A stretch of 6,655 nucleotides of DNA from DASPKA01 sp035628335 (GTDB taxonomy: Bacteria > Patescibacteriota > Doudnabacteria > UBA920). The notes under the pieces are model-generated. The model was not told where the DNA came from and made no database searches. It was given only the letters and a program-made list of their open reading frames with translations. Numbering within the stretch: the first letter of the stretch is position 1; each line of letters opens with the position of its first letter. Positions 1 through 4,865 of this stretch are shown here, piece after piece. Both the position numbers and the translations under genes were made by a program. Where the stretch lies: assembly GCA_035628335.1 (NCBI GenBank), contig DASPKA010000097.1, positions 1-6,655 on the forward strand. Direction: 5' to 3'.

Positions 1-464
1 TCTGGCTTTTTGAGGTCTCGAACCTTTGCAGCGAACTGTCCAACCGCCTGCTTGTCTGCACCGGAAATAGTAATAAGGTTCTTGTCTACGGTTACTGCCA
101 AACCTTCTGGAATGTCTACGATTATTGGGTGGGAGAAACCAAGCGCTAAGTTTAGCTGCTTGCCCTGAAGTGCGACTTTAAAACCAACACCATTTACTTC
201 CAACTGTTTCTGGAAACCTTTGGTCACCCCGATTGCCAGGTTTGCTAGGATGCTCCTTGTCATTCCCCATAATGCTTTCTGCTTCTTTTCAGCTTCATTC
301 TGTACAGAAACAATAATATTTGAGCCGTCCATAGCAACCGTAACCTTAGGGTGTACCACAAAAGACAGGGTACCTTTTGGTCCGGTAAAACTTACAATCC
401 CGTTCTTGATCTCGGCCTTAACACCATCCTTGAGCACTACTGGTTTTTTTCCTACACGTGACAT
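1..464 (-). CDS. rplF: 50S ribosomal protein L6, 3'-truncated by the window edge
   Basis: L6 binds 23S rRNA near the sarcin-ricin loop and the factor-binding site, with two similar alpha/beta domains. The visible part is 154 codons from ATG 464 (MSRVGKKPVVLKDGV) and runs off the window at base 1. About 25 C-terminal residues are missing compared with a family of about 178-182, including the expected PYKGKGIRY region. The first domain has VSFTGPKGTLSF (about 24-35). The inter-domain helix GMTRSILANLAIGVTKGF lies at about 67-84. Domain two shows VNGVGFKVALQGKQLNLALG and then GADKQAVGQFAAKVRDLKKP near the window edge. No SD is present: the 7 bases before the ATG are ATATACA, followed by the palindrome at 472-553. 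Confidence 0.97.
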   Translation of the reverse strand, partial: MSRVGKKPVVLKDGVKAEIKNGIVSFTGPKGTLSFVVHPKVTVAMDGSNIIVSVQNEAEKKQKALWGMTRSILANLAIGVTKGFQKQLEVNGVGFKVALQGKQLNLALGFSHPIIVDIPEGLAVTVDKNLITISGADKQAVGQFAAKVRDLKKP

Positions 465-471
465 TGTATAT

Positions 472-553
472 AGTCGACAGTCGACAGTCGTAAGTCGACA
501 GTCCTAAAACAAGATTGAGCTTGCTTACGACTTACGACTTACGACTTACGACT
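472..553. repeat. 82-nt heptad hairpin between rpsH and rplF (GTCGTAA/GTCGACA family)
   Basis: The left arm has GTCGACA, GTCGACA, GTCGTAA, GTCGACA (473-500). The right arm has four perfect CTTACGA units (524-551). The loop is 504-523, with CAAG/CTTG able to pair. Length and phase match 1964-2045 and 5899-5980, but three left-arm units have changed TA to AC without a matching change in the right arm, so pairing is weaker. The left end is 7 bp from the rplF ATG. Confidence 0.93.
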
Positions 554-608
554 GCTTTGGCTTATCTAGGAACTTTCCATCCTATAGCAGCCTTAATTTC
601 TAAAATAC
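554..608 (-). other. Unexplained 55-bp remainder of the rpsH-rplF spacer
   Basis: This is the longest inter-gene stretch not accounted for by a palindrome. On the minus strand a 17-codon frame (ATG at 613-615, stop at 562-564) overlaps the rpsH stop and reads MVSILEIKAAIGWKVPR. There is no SD and no recognised family, so I do not call it a gene. I see no terminator or promoter in it. Confidence 0.3.
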
Positions 609-1004
609 TTACCATACTTGGAAGAGTACCTCACCGCCGTGCTTTTCTCTGCGGGCGGCTTTGTCTGACATCAAACCTTTTGAGGTAGAAATAACCGTTA
701 CGCCAAAACCACCGTTGGTGCGAGGAATTCTGCTGGAACCTAAGTAGATGCGCTGACCAGGCTTGCTTACACGAACTAATCCGGAAATAGCAGGAGCGCC
801 TGAACTGTCATACTTAAGCCCAAGCTCAAGTTTCTTGTCTTTGCCTTCGCCGCTGACAGAAACTTTGGAAATAAACCCTTCCGCTTCTAAAAGTTTTGCC
901 AGACTCTCTTTCAATTTTGAATATGGCACTTGAACGCTCGCATGCGTGGCTAGGCCTGCATTGCGGATTCTCGTGAGCATGTCTGAAATTGGATCGTTTA
1001 ACAT
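609..1004 (-). CDS. rpsH: 30S ribosomal protein S8
   Basis: S8 is a primary binder of the 16S central domain and, in Escherichia coli, the translational repressor of the spc operon. The product from ATG 1004 is 131 residues, the family length, starting MLNDPISDMLTRIRNAGLA. The frame is open to a TTG at 1019, which would add MTKYS, but S8 proteins normally begin just before DPI, so 1004 is preferred. Neither start has a well-placed SD: an AAGGA lies 18 nt from the ATG and 3 nt from the TTG. The C-terminal half carries VRVSKPGQRIYLGSSRIPRT, NGGFGVTVISTSKGLMSD and the ending GGEVLFQVW. No S8-like operator can be recognised by eye in the window. Stop is TAA. Confidence 0.97.
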   Translation of the reverse strand: MLNDPISDMLTRIRNAGLATHASVQVPYSKLKESLAKLLEAEGFISKVSVSGEGKDKKLELGLKYDSSGAPAISGLVRVSKPGQRIYLGSSRIPRTNGGFGVTVISTSKGLMSDKAARREKHGGEVLFQVW

Positions 1005-1019
1005 AGAATATTTAGTCAA

Positions 1020-1104
1020 AAGTCCTTAAAGTCTATAAAGTCTTTAAAGTCCTATAATTTGTATTTCTACTTTAGAGACTTTCGACTTTATGTACTTTGG
1101 ACTT
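1020..1104. repeat. 85-nt imperfect repeat hairpin between rpsZ and rpsH (AAAGTC family)
   Basis: The left arm contains repeated TAAAGTC/TTAAAGTCC-like units (1020-1052), and the right arm complementary GACTTT-type units (about 1069-1104). The closing stem AAGTCC (1020-1025) / GGACTT (1099-1104) is exact, but the inner pairing needs small offsets. It is the least regular member of the group, yet has the same overall length. A separate 6-bp stem-loop, TGCCGC/GCGGCA (1104-1118), sits between it and the rpsZ stop. Confidence 0.8.
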
Positions 1105-1118
1105 GCCGCTCTGCGGCA

Positions 1119-1313
1119 TTACCAAGATGCTTTCACAACTCCGGGGATTTCACCGCGACTGGCCAACTCCCGGAAACAAATTCTGCAAATACCAAAGTCT
1201 CTCATATAAGCGGCTTTGCGCCCGCAACGGAAGCACCTGCGTTCAATGCGAGTGCTAAACTTTGGCTTTTTCATTGCTTTGTTTGCCTTGGCGATATTAG
1301 CTTTTGTAGCCAT
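1119..1313 (-). CDS. rpsZ: 30S ribosomal protein S14, zinc-binding type (S14Z)
   Basis: S14 assembles late into the 30S head, contacting S3, S10 and 16S rRNA. At 64 residues it is the short, zinc-binding type rather than the zinc-free type of about 100 residues. The zinc ribbon is complete: C27 and C30 (CFRC) with C43 and C46 (CRIC), spaced CxxC-x12-CxxC. The C terminus FRELASRGEIPGVVKASW is the canonical S14Z ending. The N-terminal segment MATKANIAKANKAMKKPKFS is a few residues longer than usual. ATG 1313 is the only sensible start and lacks an SD. A 6-bp hairpin (1104-1109 with 1113-1118) abuts the TAA stop. The gene may also be written rpsN. Confidence 0.98.
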   Translation of the reverse strand: MATKANIAKANKAMKKPKFSTRIERRCFRCGRKAAYMRDFGICRICFRELASRGEIPGVVKASW

Positions 1314-1320
1314 AAATAAT

Positions 1321-1406
1321 AGCGTTTAGCGCCAAGCGTAGAGCGTAAAGTATACAGAGATCCGAATGGGATTTTCTATACGCTTTACGCTTTACGCTTT
1401 ACGCTT
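1321..1406. repeat. 86-nt heptad hairpin between rplE and rpsZ (AGCGTAA family)
   Basis: The left arm is AGCGTTT, AGCGCCA, AGCGTAG, AGCGTAA and AGTATAC (1321-1355). The right arm is TATACGC and three perfect TTTACGC units (1377-1404). The loop contains ATCC/GGAT (1360-1363 with 1369-1372). It shares unit order with 4775-4859, differing at about five arm positions plus the loop. It lies 7 bp from both the rplE stop and the rpsZ ATG. Confidence 0.93.
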
Positions 1407-1413
1407 GATTTAC

Positions 1414-1956
1414 TTACTCTGTCTTTAAAGGGAATTTATAGGCGGAGAGGATTTCACGCATTGGTTCATCTGCCCCGGCGTTGGATACGATGGTGATCTG
1501 AAGACCAAAGGGGGTTTCGAGGGCGTCTGCAGAGATTTCTGGGAAAACCAACTGTTCGCGTAGTCCAAGTGAGAAGCTGCCGCGTCCATCAAAGCCTGTT
1601 GCAGCAATACCGCGGAAGTCTCTCACACGTGGAAGGGCAACGTTTATCAACTTATCTAGAAAAGCGTACATACGGAAGCCACGGAGAGTTACGGTTAAGC
1701 CAACCAGCTGTCCTTCGCGTAGTTTGAAACCGGAAATGGACTTTCGAGCATAAGTCTTCACAGGTTGCTGGCCAGTTATTTTCTTTAAGTCTTCAAAAAT
1801 AGAGTCAATGAGCTTACTTTCTTTGTTGAGCTTACCGACGCCAACGTTGATAACAATCTTCTGAAGCTTAGGCACCTGGGCAATGTTCTTGTGGCTAAAC
1901 TTCTCACGAAGTTTTGGCACAATTTCCTTAGTATATTGTTCTTGTAATCGTTCCAT
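1414..1956 (-). CDS. rplE: 50S ribosomal protein L5
   Basis: L5 binds 5S rRNA in the central protuberance and contacts the P-site tRNA elbow. The product is 180 residues, the typical length. Features in order are the N-terminal helix MERLQEQYTKEIVPKLREKF, the strand PKLQKIVINVGVG (about 29-41), and GQQPVKTYARKSISGFKLRE with the conserved basic loop. These are followed by GLTVTLRGFRMYAFLDKL, then LPRVRDFRG and FPEI near the C terminus, which ends in SAYKFPLKTE. ATG 1956 fits the family start. The 7 bases before it (TAGATTC on the coding strand) carry no SD and then the palindrome at 1964-2045 begins. Stop is TAA. Confidence 0.98.
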   Translation of the reverse strand: MERLQEQYTKEIVPKLREKFSHKNIAQVPKLQKIVINVGVGKLNKESKLIDSIFEDLKKITGQQPVKTYARKSISGFKLREGQLVGLTVTLRGFRMYAFLDKLINVALPRVRDFRGIAATGFDGRGSFSLGLREQLVFPEISADALETPFGLQITIVSNAGADEPMREILSAYKFPLKTE

Positions 1957-1963
1957 AGAATCT

Positions 1964-2045
1964 AGTCGTAAGTCGGCAGTCGTAAGTCGTAAGTCGGAGA
2001 CAAGACTTGTGCTTGCTTACGACTTACGACTTACGACTTATGACT
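1964..2045. repeat. 82-nt heptad hairpin between rplX and rplE (GTCGTAA family)
   Basis: The left arm carries GTCGTAA, GTCGGCA, GTCGTAA, GTCGTAA (from 1965). The loop contains ACAAGACTTGT. The right arm has CTTACGA units ending in the variant CTTATGA. It is 79/82 identical to 5899-5980 and the same length as the more diverged 472-553. It starts 3 bp after the rplX stop and ends 7 bp before the rplE ATG. Confidence 0.95.
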
Positions 2046-2048
2046 AAT

Positions 2049-2357
2049 TTAAACTGCTTTGCCGCTTGCTTTTGCAATGCGCTGCTTCTTACCATTGTCC
2101 ATAATCTGATAGCCAACGCGAGTCTGATTTCCGGAAGCCGGGTCAACAAGCATTACTTTTGAAACATCAAATGGAGAAGGAAGTGTTACCTTGGTACCTT
2201 GCTTGCCAGACTGCTTTGCACGCTCAAAACGTGTGTGCAAGTTGACGTTTTCAACGACAACCTTTCCAGTCTTTGGGAAAGCAGCAATAACCTTACCGGT
2301 TTTGCCCTTGTACTTGCCAGATAAAACTTTTACCGTGTCACCTTTCTTAATTTTCAT
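2049..2357 (-). CDS. rplX: 50S ribosomal protein L24
   Basis: L24 is an assembly initiator of the large subunit, binding the 5' region of 23S rRNA near the exit tunnel. The 102-residue product matches the family length. A KOW motif opens the protein (MKIKKGDTVKVLSGKYKGK, about residues 1-30). The expected VVVENVNLHTRF segment follows at about 33-44, then the C-terminal part with TRVGYQIMDNGKKQRIAK. The position often occupied by a cysteine pair in other L24 proteins has none here, which is common. ATG 2357 is fixed by the KOW start. There is no SD: the preceding bases are the edge of the palindrome at 2361-2463. Stop is TAA, 3 bp before the next palindrome. Confidence 0.98.
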   Translation of the reverse strand: MKIKKGDTVKVLSGKYKGKTGKVIAAFPKTGKVVVENVNLHTRFERAKQSGKQGTKVTLPSPFDVSKVMLVDPASGNQTRVGYQIMDNGKKQRIAKASGKAV

Positions 2358-2360
2358 ACA

Positions 2361-2463
2361 TTCGCTTCGCTCTACGAAAGGACAAACTATAGTTTTTCCT
2401 CTCGTAAGCTCTCCTTTTCAGGAAGTTTTCCAGAAACCGGGAGACCCGGATTTCTGGAAGCTA
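2361..2463. repeat. 103-nt two-hairpin element, copy 1, between rplN and rplX
   Basis: The first hairpin is an imperfect palindrome around AAACTATAGTTT (2384-2395), extended by AGGA/TCCT (2379-2382 with 2397-2400) and TACGA/TCGTA (2373-2377 with 2402-2406). Single mismatches separate the blocks. The second hairpin pairs 2428-2436 with 2451-2459 and 2437-2441 with 2445-2449, with loop AGA and a bulged A at 2450. The element ends 19 bp from the rplN stop and 3 bp from the rplX ATG. No T-tract follows on the transcribed strand. Confidence 0.95.
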
Positions 2464-2482
2464 CTTTTTCTAAATCTAATAA

Positions 2483-2854
2483 TTATATAACTTCTGGTGC
2501 TAAAGAGACTATTTTCATGTAGCCTTTGTCGCGTATTTCTCGGGGGACTGGACCGAAGATACGGGTTCCTTTTGGTTCGCCGTTTTCCTTGTTCACCAAC
2601 ACACCTGCGTTTTCGTCAAAACGAATGTAGGAGCCATCTTTGCGGCGGAGTTCTTTTCGAGTTCTGACAATGAGCACATAGACCTTGTCACCCTTTTTAA
2701 CCTGTCCGCCTGGAGAAACCTGACGCACAGATCCGGCAACAACGTCGCCTACTCTGGCAAACCGGTTAGCGTTCTTACCGTTAACCGAAAAACAGTTAAC
2801 AATGCGAGCGCCGGTGTTGTCTGCAATTTTAATTAAAGATCTTACTTGTAACAT
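2483..2854 (-). CDS. rplN: 50S ribosomal protein L14
   Basis: L14 is a beta-barrel protein at the subunit interface. It binds 23S rRNA, contacts L19, contributes to bridge B8 and is the site where the silencing factor RsfS docks. The product is 123 residues against about 122 in the family. The start MLQVRSLIKIADNTGARIV fixes the ATG at 2854. Other signatures are the central GDVVAGSVRQVSPGGQVKKG and VRTRKELRRKDGSYIRFDEN. The C terminus is GTRIFGPVPREIRDKGYMKI...LAPEVI. No gaps or extensions are visible. No clear SD is present: the coding-strand bases before the ATG (GAGCGAAGCGAAATT) belong to the edge of the palindrome at 2858-2960. Stop is TAA. Confidence 0.99.
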   Translation of the reverse strand: MLQVRSLIKIADNTGARIVNCFSVNGKNANRFARVGDVVAGSVRQVSPGGQVKKGDKVYVLIVRTRKELRRKDGSYIRFDENAGVLVNKENGEPKGTRIFGPVPREIRDKGYMKIVSLAPEVI

Positions 2855-2857
2855 AAT

Positions 2858-2960
2858 TTCGCTTCGCTCTACGAAAGGACAAACTATAGTTTTTCCTCTC
2901 GTAAGCTCTCCTTTTCAGGAAGTTTTCCAAAAACTGGGAGACCCAGATTTTTGGAAGCTA
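2858..2960. repeat. 103-nt two-hairpin element, copy 2, between rpsQ and rplN
   Basis: This copy is identical to 2361-2463 at 99 of 103 positions without gaps. It begins TTCGCTTCGCTCTACG. One stem is centred on AAACTATAGTTT (2881-2892). The second is a 14-bp stem with one bulge: 2925-2933 with 2948-2956, and 2934-2938 with 2942-2946. Its four differences from the other copy form two compensated base pairs (A2930-T2951 and T2935-A2945). It lies 3 bp before the rplN start and 22 bp after the rpsQ stop. Confidence 0.95.
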
Positions 2961-2982
2961 TAGATATTAATAAACACAAGTT

Positions 2983-3318
2983 CTAAGCCTTACTTACCAC
3001 AGTGAACCTTTTTTCTTTGGAGATGGGCCTAGAGGAAGAGATTACTACTTTGTCTCCAGTCTTATATTCGTTCTTTTCATCGTGGGCTTTGAACTTTTTG
3101 GAGACCGTATAGGTCTTGTGGTACTTTGGGTGGCGCTTCTTTAGATGGACTTCAACTACAACAGTTTTGTCCATCTTGTCTGAAACCACTATCCCAGTTA
3201 TAGGTTGTACTAATTTGGGGCTCACGTCGCCCCCTCCAACGGCCAAAGGCCTTATGGAGCCTCCCCCTCTCTCGCCCTTGGCGCTATCGGTTGTGGGGTC
3301 AATTGTATTATTTTCCAT
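2983..3318 (-). CDS. rpsQ: 30S ribosomal protein S17 with glycine-rich N-terminal extension or internal GTG start
   Basis: S17 is an OB-fold primary binder of the 16S rRNA 5' domain. The core starts at about residue 37 with PITGIVVSDKMDKTVVVEV. It continues through KRHPKYHKTYTVSKKFKAHD and ends with GDKVVISSSRPISKEKRF. The family is about 80-90 residues. From ATG 3318 the product is 111 residues, with an atypical Gly-rich leader (about residues 13-34) encoded by a palindromic GC-rich segment (3217-3283). A GTG at 3225 would give an 80-residue protein of normal length. It is preceded by a perfect GGAGG at 3233-3237 with a 7-nt gap. I give the longest frame because ATG 3318 is 4 nt from the rpmC stop, but the GTG start is a real alternative. 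Stop is TAG. Confidence 0.95.
   Translation of the reverse strand: MENNTIDPTTDSAKGERGGGSIRPLAVGGGDVSPKLVQPITGIVVSDKMDKTVVVEVHLKKRHPKYHKTYTVSKKFKAHDEKNEYKTGDKVVISSSRPISKEKRFTVVSKA
3217..3283. repeat. GC-rich multi-stem palindromic segment inside the rpsQ 5' region
   Basis: Three adjacent inverted repeats are visible. GGGGC (3217-3221) pairs with GCCCC (3229-3233). CTCCA (3234-3238) plus GGCC (3241-3244) pairs with GGCC (3248-3251) plus TGGAG (3255-3259). CGCC (3273-3276) pairs with GGCG (3280-3283). The block is far richer in G and C than its surroundings and encodes Gly-rich residues outside the S17 fold. It looks like an inserted palindromic element kept in frame. Confidence 0.75.
3233..3237 (-). 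promoter_or_regulatory. Strong Shine-Dalgarno upstream of an internal rpsQ GTG
   Basis: On the coding strand TTGGAGGGGGCGACGTG places GGAGG 7 nt before a GTG at 3223-3225. That GTG is in frame with rpsQ and begins a protein of normal S17 length. It is the best SD in the window, although part of the match comes from the palindromic GC-rich block. Confidence 0.5.
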
Positions 3319-3322
3319 AAAA

Positions 3323-3517
3323 TTAGGACATCTTTTGCTTAATTGCGGTCATGTGCTTGGCTATAAGCTTCCTGAGCTGGTCAATCTTGTGGAAGGTTTT
3401 CAGTTCCCCAAGGGCTGCCTTTTGTCTAAGCTCATGAAGCTGGTCATGAAATTCTTCGATATCCTTTCTTAACTGTGCTTCATTCTTTGAGAGAATCTCT
3501 TTAAAGTTAATTTTCAT
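3323..3517 (-). CDS. rpmC: 50S ribosomal protein L29
   Basis: L29 is a small helical hairpin protein at the rim of the peptide exit tunnel, next to L23, at the docking site for trigger factor and SRP. The product is 64 residues, the normal length, and is almost entirely alpha-helical. The N-terminal helix contains EAQLRKDIEEFHDQLHELRQ and the conserved turn KAALGELKTFHKIDQLRKLI follows. The ATG at 3517 gives MKINFKEIL and has an AAGGG motif 8 nt upstream. The TAA stop is 4 nt from the first ATG of rpsQ. This is the only close junction in the window, so translation of rpsQ from that ATG would probably be coupled to rpmC. Confident identification from length, helical pattern and gene order. Confidence 0.96.
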   Translation of the reverse strand: MKINFKEILSKNEAQLRKDIEEFHDQLHELRQKAALGELKTFHKIDQLRKLIAKHMTAIKQKMS

Positions 3518-3525
3518 AAATCATT

Positions 3526-3530
3526 CCCTT
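3526..3530 (-). promoter_or_regulatory. Candidate ribosome binding site for rpmC
   Basis: The coding strand reads AAGGG 8 nt before the rpmC ATG at 3517 (ATAAGGGAATGATTTATG). This is one of only two SD-like motifs at a sensible distance from a start in the window; the other is inside rpsQ. Confidence 0.5.
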
Positions 3531-3534
3531 ATCT

Positions 3535-3600
3535 GTCATTCCCGTGTAGACGGGAATCCAGTTTCTATAATTCTGGTTCCCCGCCTTCGCGGGGATAACA
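3535..3600. repeat. Inverted pair of GGGAAT-type palindromes between rplP and rpmC
   Basis: Two related units of about 28 nt face each other. The plus-strand unit TGTCATTCCCGTGTAGACGG... has an 8-bp stem ATTCCCGT (3538-3545) / ACGGGAAT (3550-3557). The minus-strand unit has the stem TCCCCGC (3578-3584) / GCGGGGA (3589-3595). Their inner flanks CCAG (3558-3561) and CTGG (3573-3576) also pair, so the whole can fold as a cruciform-like unit. The left unit fits ATTCCC-N8-GGGAAT, the published pattern of neisserial dRS3 repeats; I infer similarity of form only. A single further copy lies in rplV. Confidence 0.9.
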
Positions 3601-3625
3601 CCTCTATAATTTAATTATTGTGGTG

Positions 3626-4030
3626 TCACTTTACTATGAATTTAGTCAGCAGTGGGAGCTTGTGGCAGGCAAGTCGCATAGCTTCTTTTGCTTGAGCTTC
3701 TGTAACACCGTCCATTTCAAAGAGAATCTTTCCCCGCTTCACCACGGCTACGAAGTGGTCAACGGCACCTTTACCTCCACCCATCGGTGACTCGTTACCA
3801 TGGACAGTTACCGGCTTGTCAGGAAACACGCGGATCCAAATCTTACCACCTCTTTGTACATAGCGAGTCATTGCGCGACGAGCAGATTCTATCTGACGCG
3901 CAGTAATCCAGCCGTTTTCCTGTGCCTTAAGCGCGAATTGGCCAAAATCTATTTCGTTGCCAGCCATGCTCTTACCCTTGGTATGACCGCGGTGATGCTT
4001 GCGGTGTTTTAACTTCTTAGGAATTAACAT
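3626..4030 (-). CDS. rplP: 50S ribosomal protein L16
   Basis: L16 contacts 23S rRNA near the A site and the central protuberance and is needed for correct tRNA placement. From ATG 4030 the product is 134 residues, starting MLIPKKLKHRKHHRG, the usual L16 N terminus and length. An in-frame ATG at 4045 would add five residues (MNLIN), but it sits in the hairpin at 4039-4124 and the family does not have this extension, so 4030 is preferred. Signatures are WITARQIESARRAMTRYVQR, then GGKIWIRVFPDKPVT and MGGGKGAVDHFVA, ending in LACHKLPLLTKFIVK. Stop is TGA, which indicates that TGA terminates here. No SD is visible upstream. A 108-bp spacer separates it from rpmC. Confidence 0.98.
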   Translation of the reverse strand: MLIPKKLKHRKHHRGHTKGKSMAGNEIDFGQFALKAQENGWITARQIESARRAMTRYVQRGGKIWIRVFPDKPVTVHGNESPMGGGKGAVDHFVAVVKRGKILFEMDGVTEAQAKEAMRLACHKLPLLTKFIVK

Positions 4031-4038
4031 ATTAATCA

Positions 4039-4124
4039 GATTCATGATTCAAGATTCAGGATTCAGGATTTTAGAAATGCGCTTGTGGGCTTATTCATGA
4101 ATCTTGAATCTTGCATCTTGAATC
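4039..4124. repeat. 86-nt heptad hairpin between rpsC and rplP (GATTCAA family)
   Basis: The left arm is GATTCAT, GATTCAA, GATTCAG, GATTCAG (4039-4066). The right arm is ATGAATC, TTGAATC, TTGCATC, TTGAATC (4097-4124), complementary in reverse order. The loop is 4067-4096. The element begins 4 bp after the rpsC stop and ends 8 bp before the preferred rplP ATG. An upstream ATG at 4045 that could extend rplP lies inside the left arm. Confidence 0.93.
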
Positions 4125-4128
4125 TAGC

Positions 4129-4767
4129 TTATTTGCGTTCGAACACATCTCCTCGATAGATCCAGACTTTTACTCCAATTGTGCCGTAGGTGGTGTGGGA
4201 AGTGGAGCGGGCGAAGTCTACATCTGCGCGTAATGTGTGAAGCGGGATCTTGCCAGTAGACAAGTGTTCAGTGCGAGCAATGTCTGCGCCGTTCAAGCGA
4301 CCACCAATTGCGATCTTTGCACCGCGAGCACCAGCGTTTGTGATCTGCTCCAAGGATTGCTTCATAAGTTTGCGGAACGAAGCACGCTTTTCAAGTTGCT
4401 CAGCTATGCTGTTTGCAATCACCTGTGCCTGCAAGTTGATGTCCTTAACTTCTTCTATATTTATACGGACCTCAGACTTTAGCTTCACGGCTTTCATGAG
4501 CTTCTTCTTCAGCTCTTCCACACCAGCACCGCCTTTGCCAATAATGAGTCCTGGTTTGGTGGTACGAATGATAACCGTAACCACCCCGCGAGAACGCTCA
4601 ATGTCAACACGAGAGAGACCAGCGCGCTTTAAGTGTTTCTCAAGGTATGCGCGTATCTGCACATCCTCTTGTAAAAATTTGCGGAAACCGGCCTTGGCAA
4701 ACCACTTGGATTTCCAAGTGTCGGTGATATTTAGTCTTAATGACGTTGGGTTTACTTTATGTCCCAT
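4129..4767 (-). CDS. rpsC: 30S ribosomal protein S3
   Basis: S3 lies at the mRNA entry channel of the small subunit, where with S4 and S5 it contributes to mRNA unwinding. The 212-residue product has the normal length. It starts MGHKVNPTSLRLNITDTWKS, which fixes the ATG at 4767. A type-II KH domain occupies about residues 38-110, with the RNA-binding loop GLIIGKGGAG at 73-82 (GKGG 77-80). The C-terminal domain follows with GARGAKIAIGGRLNGADIAR and the conserved IPLHTLRADVDFA. No SD is present: the 7 nt before the start are A/T-only (AAAATAT on the coding strand) and then the palindrome at 4775-4859 begins. Stop is TAA. It is followed by 98 bp filled by a different palindrome before rplP. Confidence 0.98.
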   Translation of the reverse strand: MGHKVNPTSLRLNITDTWKSKWFAKAGFRKFLQEDVQIRAYLEKHLKRAGLSRVDIERSRGVVTVIIRTTKPGLIIGKGGAGVEELKKKLMKAVKLKSEVRINIEEVKDINLQAQVIANSIAEQLEKRASFRKLMKQSLEQITNAGARGAKIAIGGRLNGADIARTEHLSTGKIPLHTLRADVDFARSTSHTTYGTIGVKVWIYRGDVFERK

Positions 4768-4774
4768 ATATTTT

Positions 4775-4859
4775 AGCGTAGAGCGTCAAGCGTAGAGCGT
4801 AAAGTATACAGATGCCCTAAGGGATATTCTATACGCTTTGCGCTATACGCTTTACGCTT
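4775..4859. repeat. 85-nt heptad hairpin between rplV and rpsC (AGCGTAA family)
   Basis: The left arm holds four 7-bp units (AGCGTAG, AGCGTCA, AGCGTAG, AGCGTAA at 4775-4802) followed by AGTATAC. The right arm holds four complementary units from 4830 to 4857. The loop contains a small inner palindrome (CCCTAAGGG). It is a diverged copy of 1321-1406 with the same unit order. It lies 6 bp after the rplV stop and 7 bp before the rpsC ATG. Confidence 0.93.
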
Positions 4860-4865
4860 GAATTA

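Noticed and set aside
220..507. Plus-strand open frame opposite rplF
   Set aside because: It is the antisense shadow of a certain L6 gene. Its C-terminal VVSRQS repeats are the translated heptad array.
1005..1019. Extended rpsH start at TTG 1019
   Set aside because: S8 proteins begin immediately before the DPI motif, and ATG 1004 gives the family length.
3626..3628. Recoded TGA (glycine code of Gracilibacteria/Absconditabacteria)
   Set aside because: TGA ends rplP exactly at the family C terminus, and no gene contains an in-frame TGA.
4031..4045. Five-residue longer rplP from ATG 4045
   Set aside because: That ATG lies in the hairpin arm, and MLIPKK from 4030 is the conserved L16 start.
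4250..4795. 181-codon plus-strand open frame opposite rpsC
   Set aside because: Long but antisense to a full-length S3 with all family motifs. No family resemblance and no SD.
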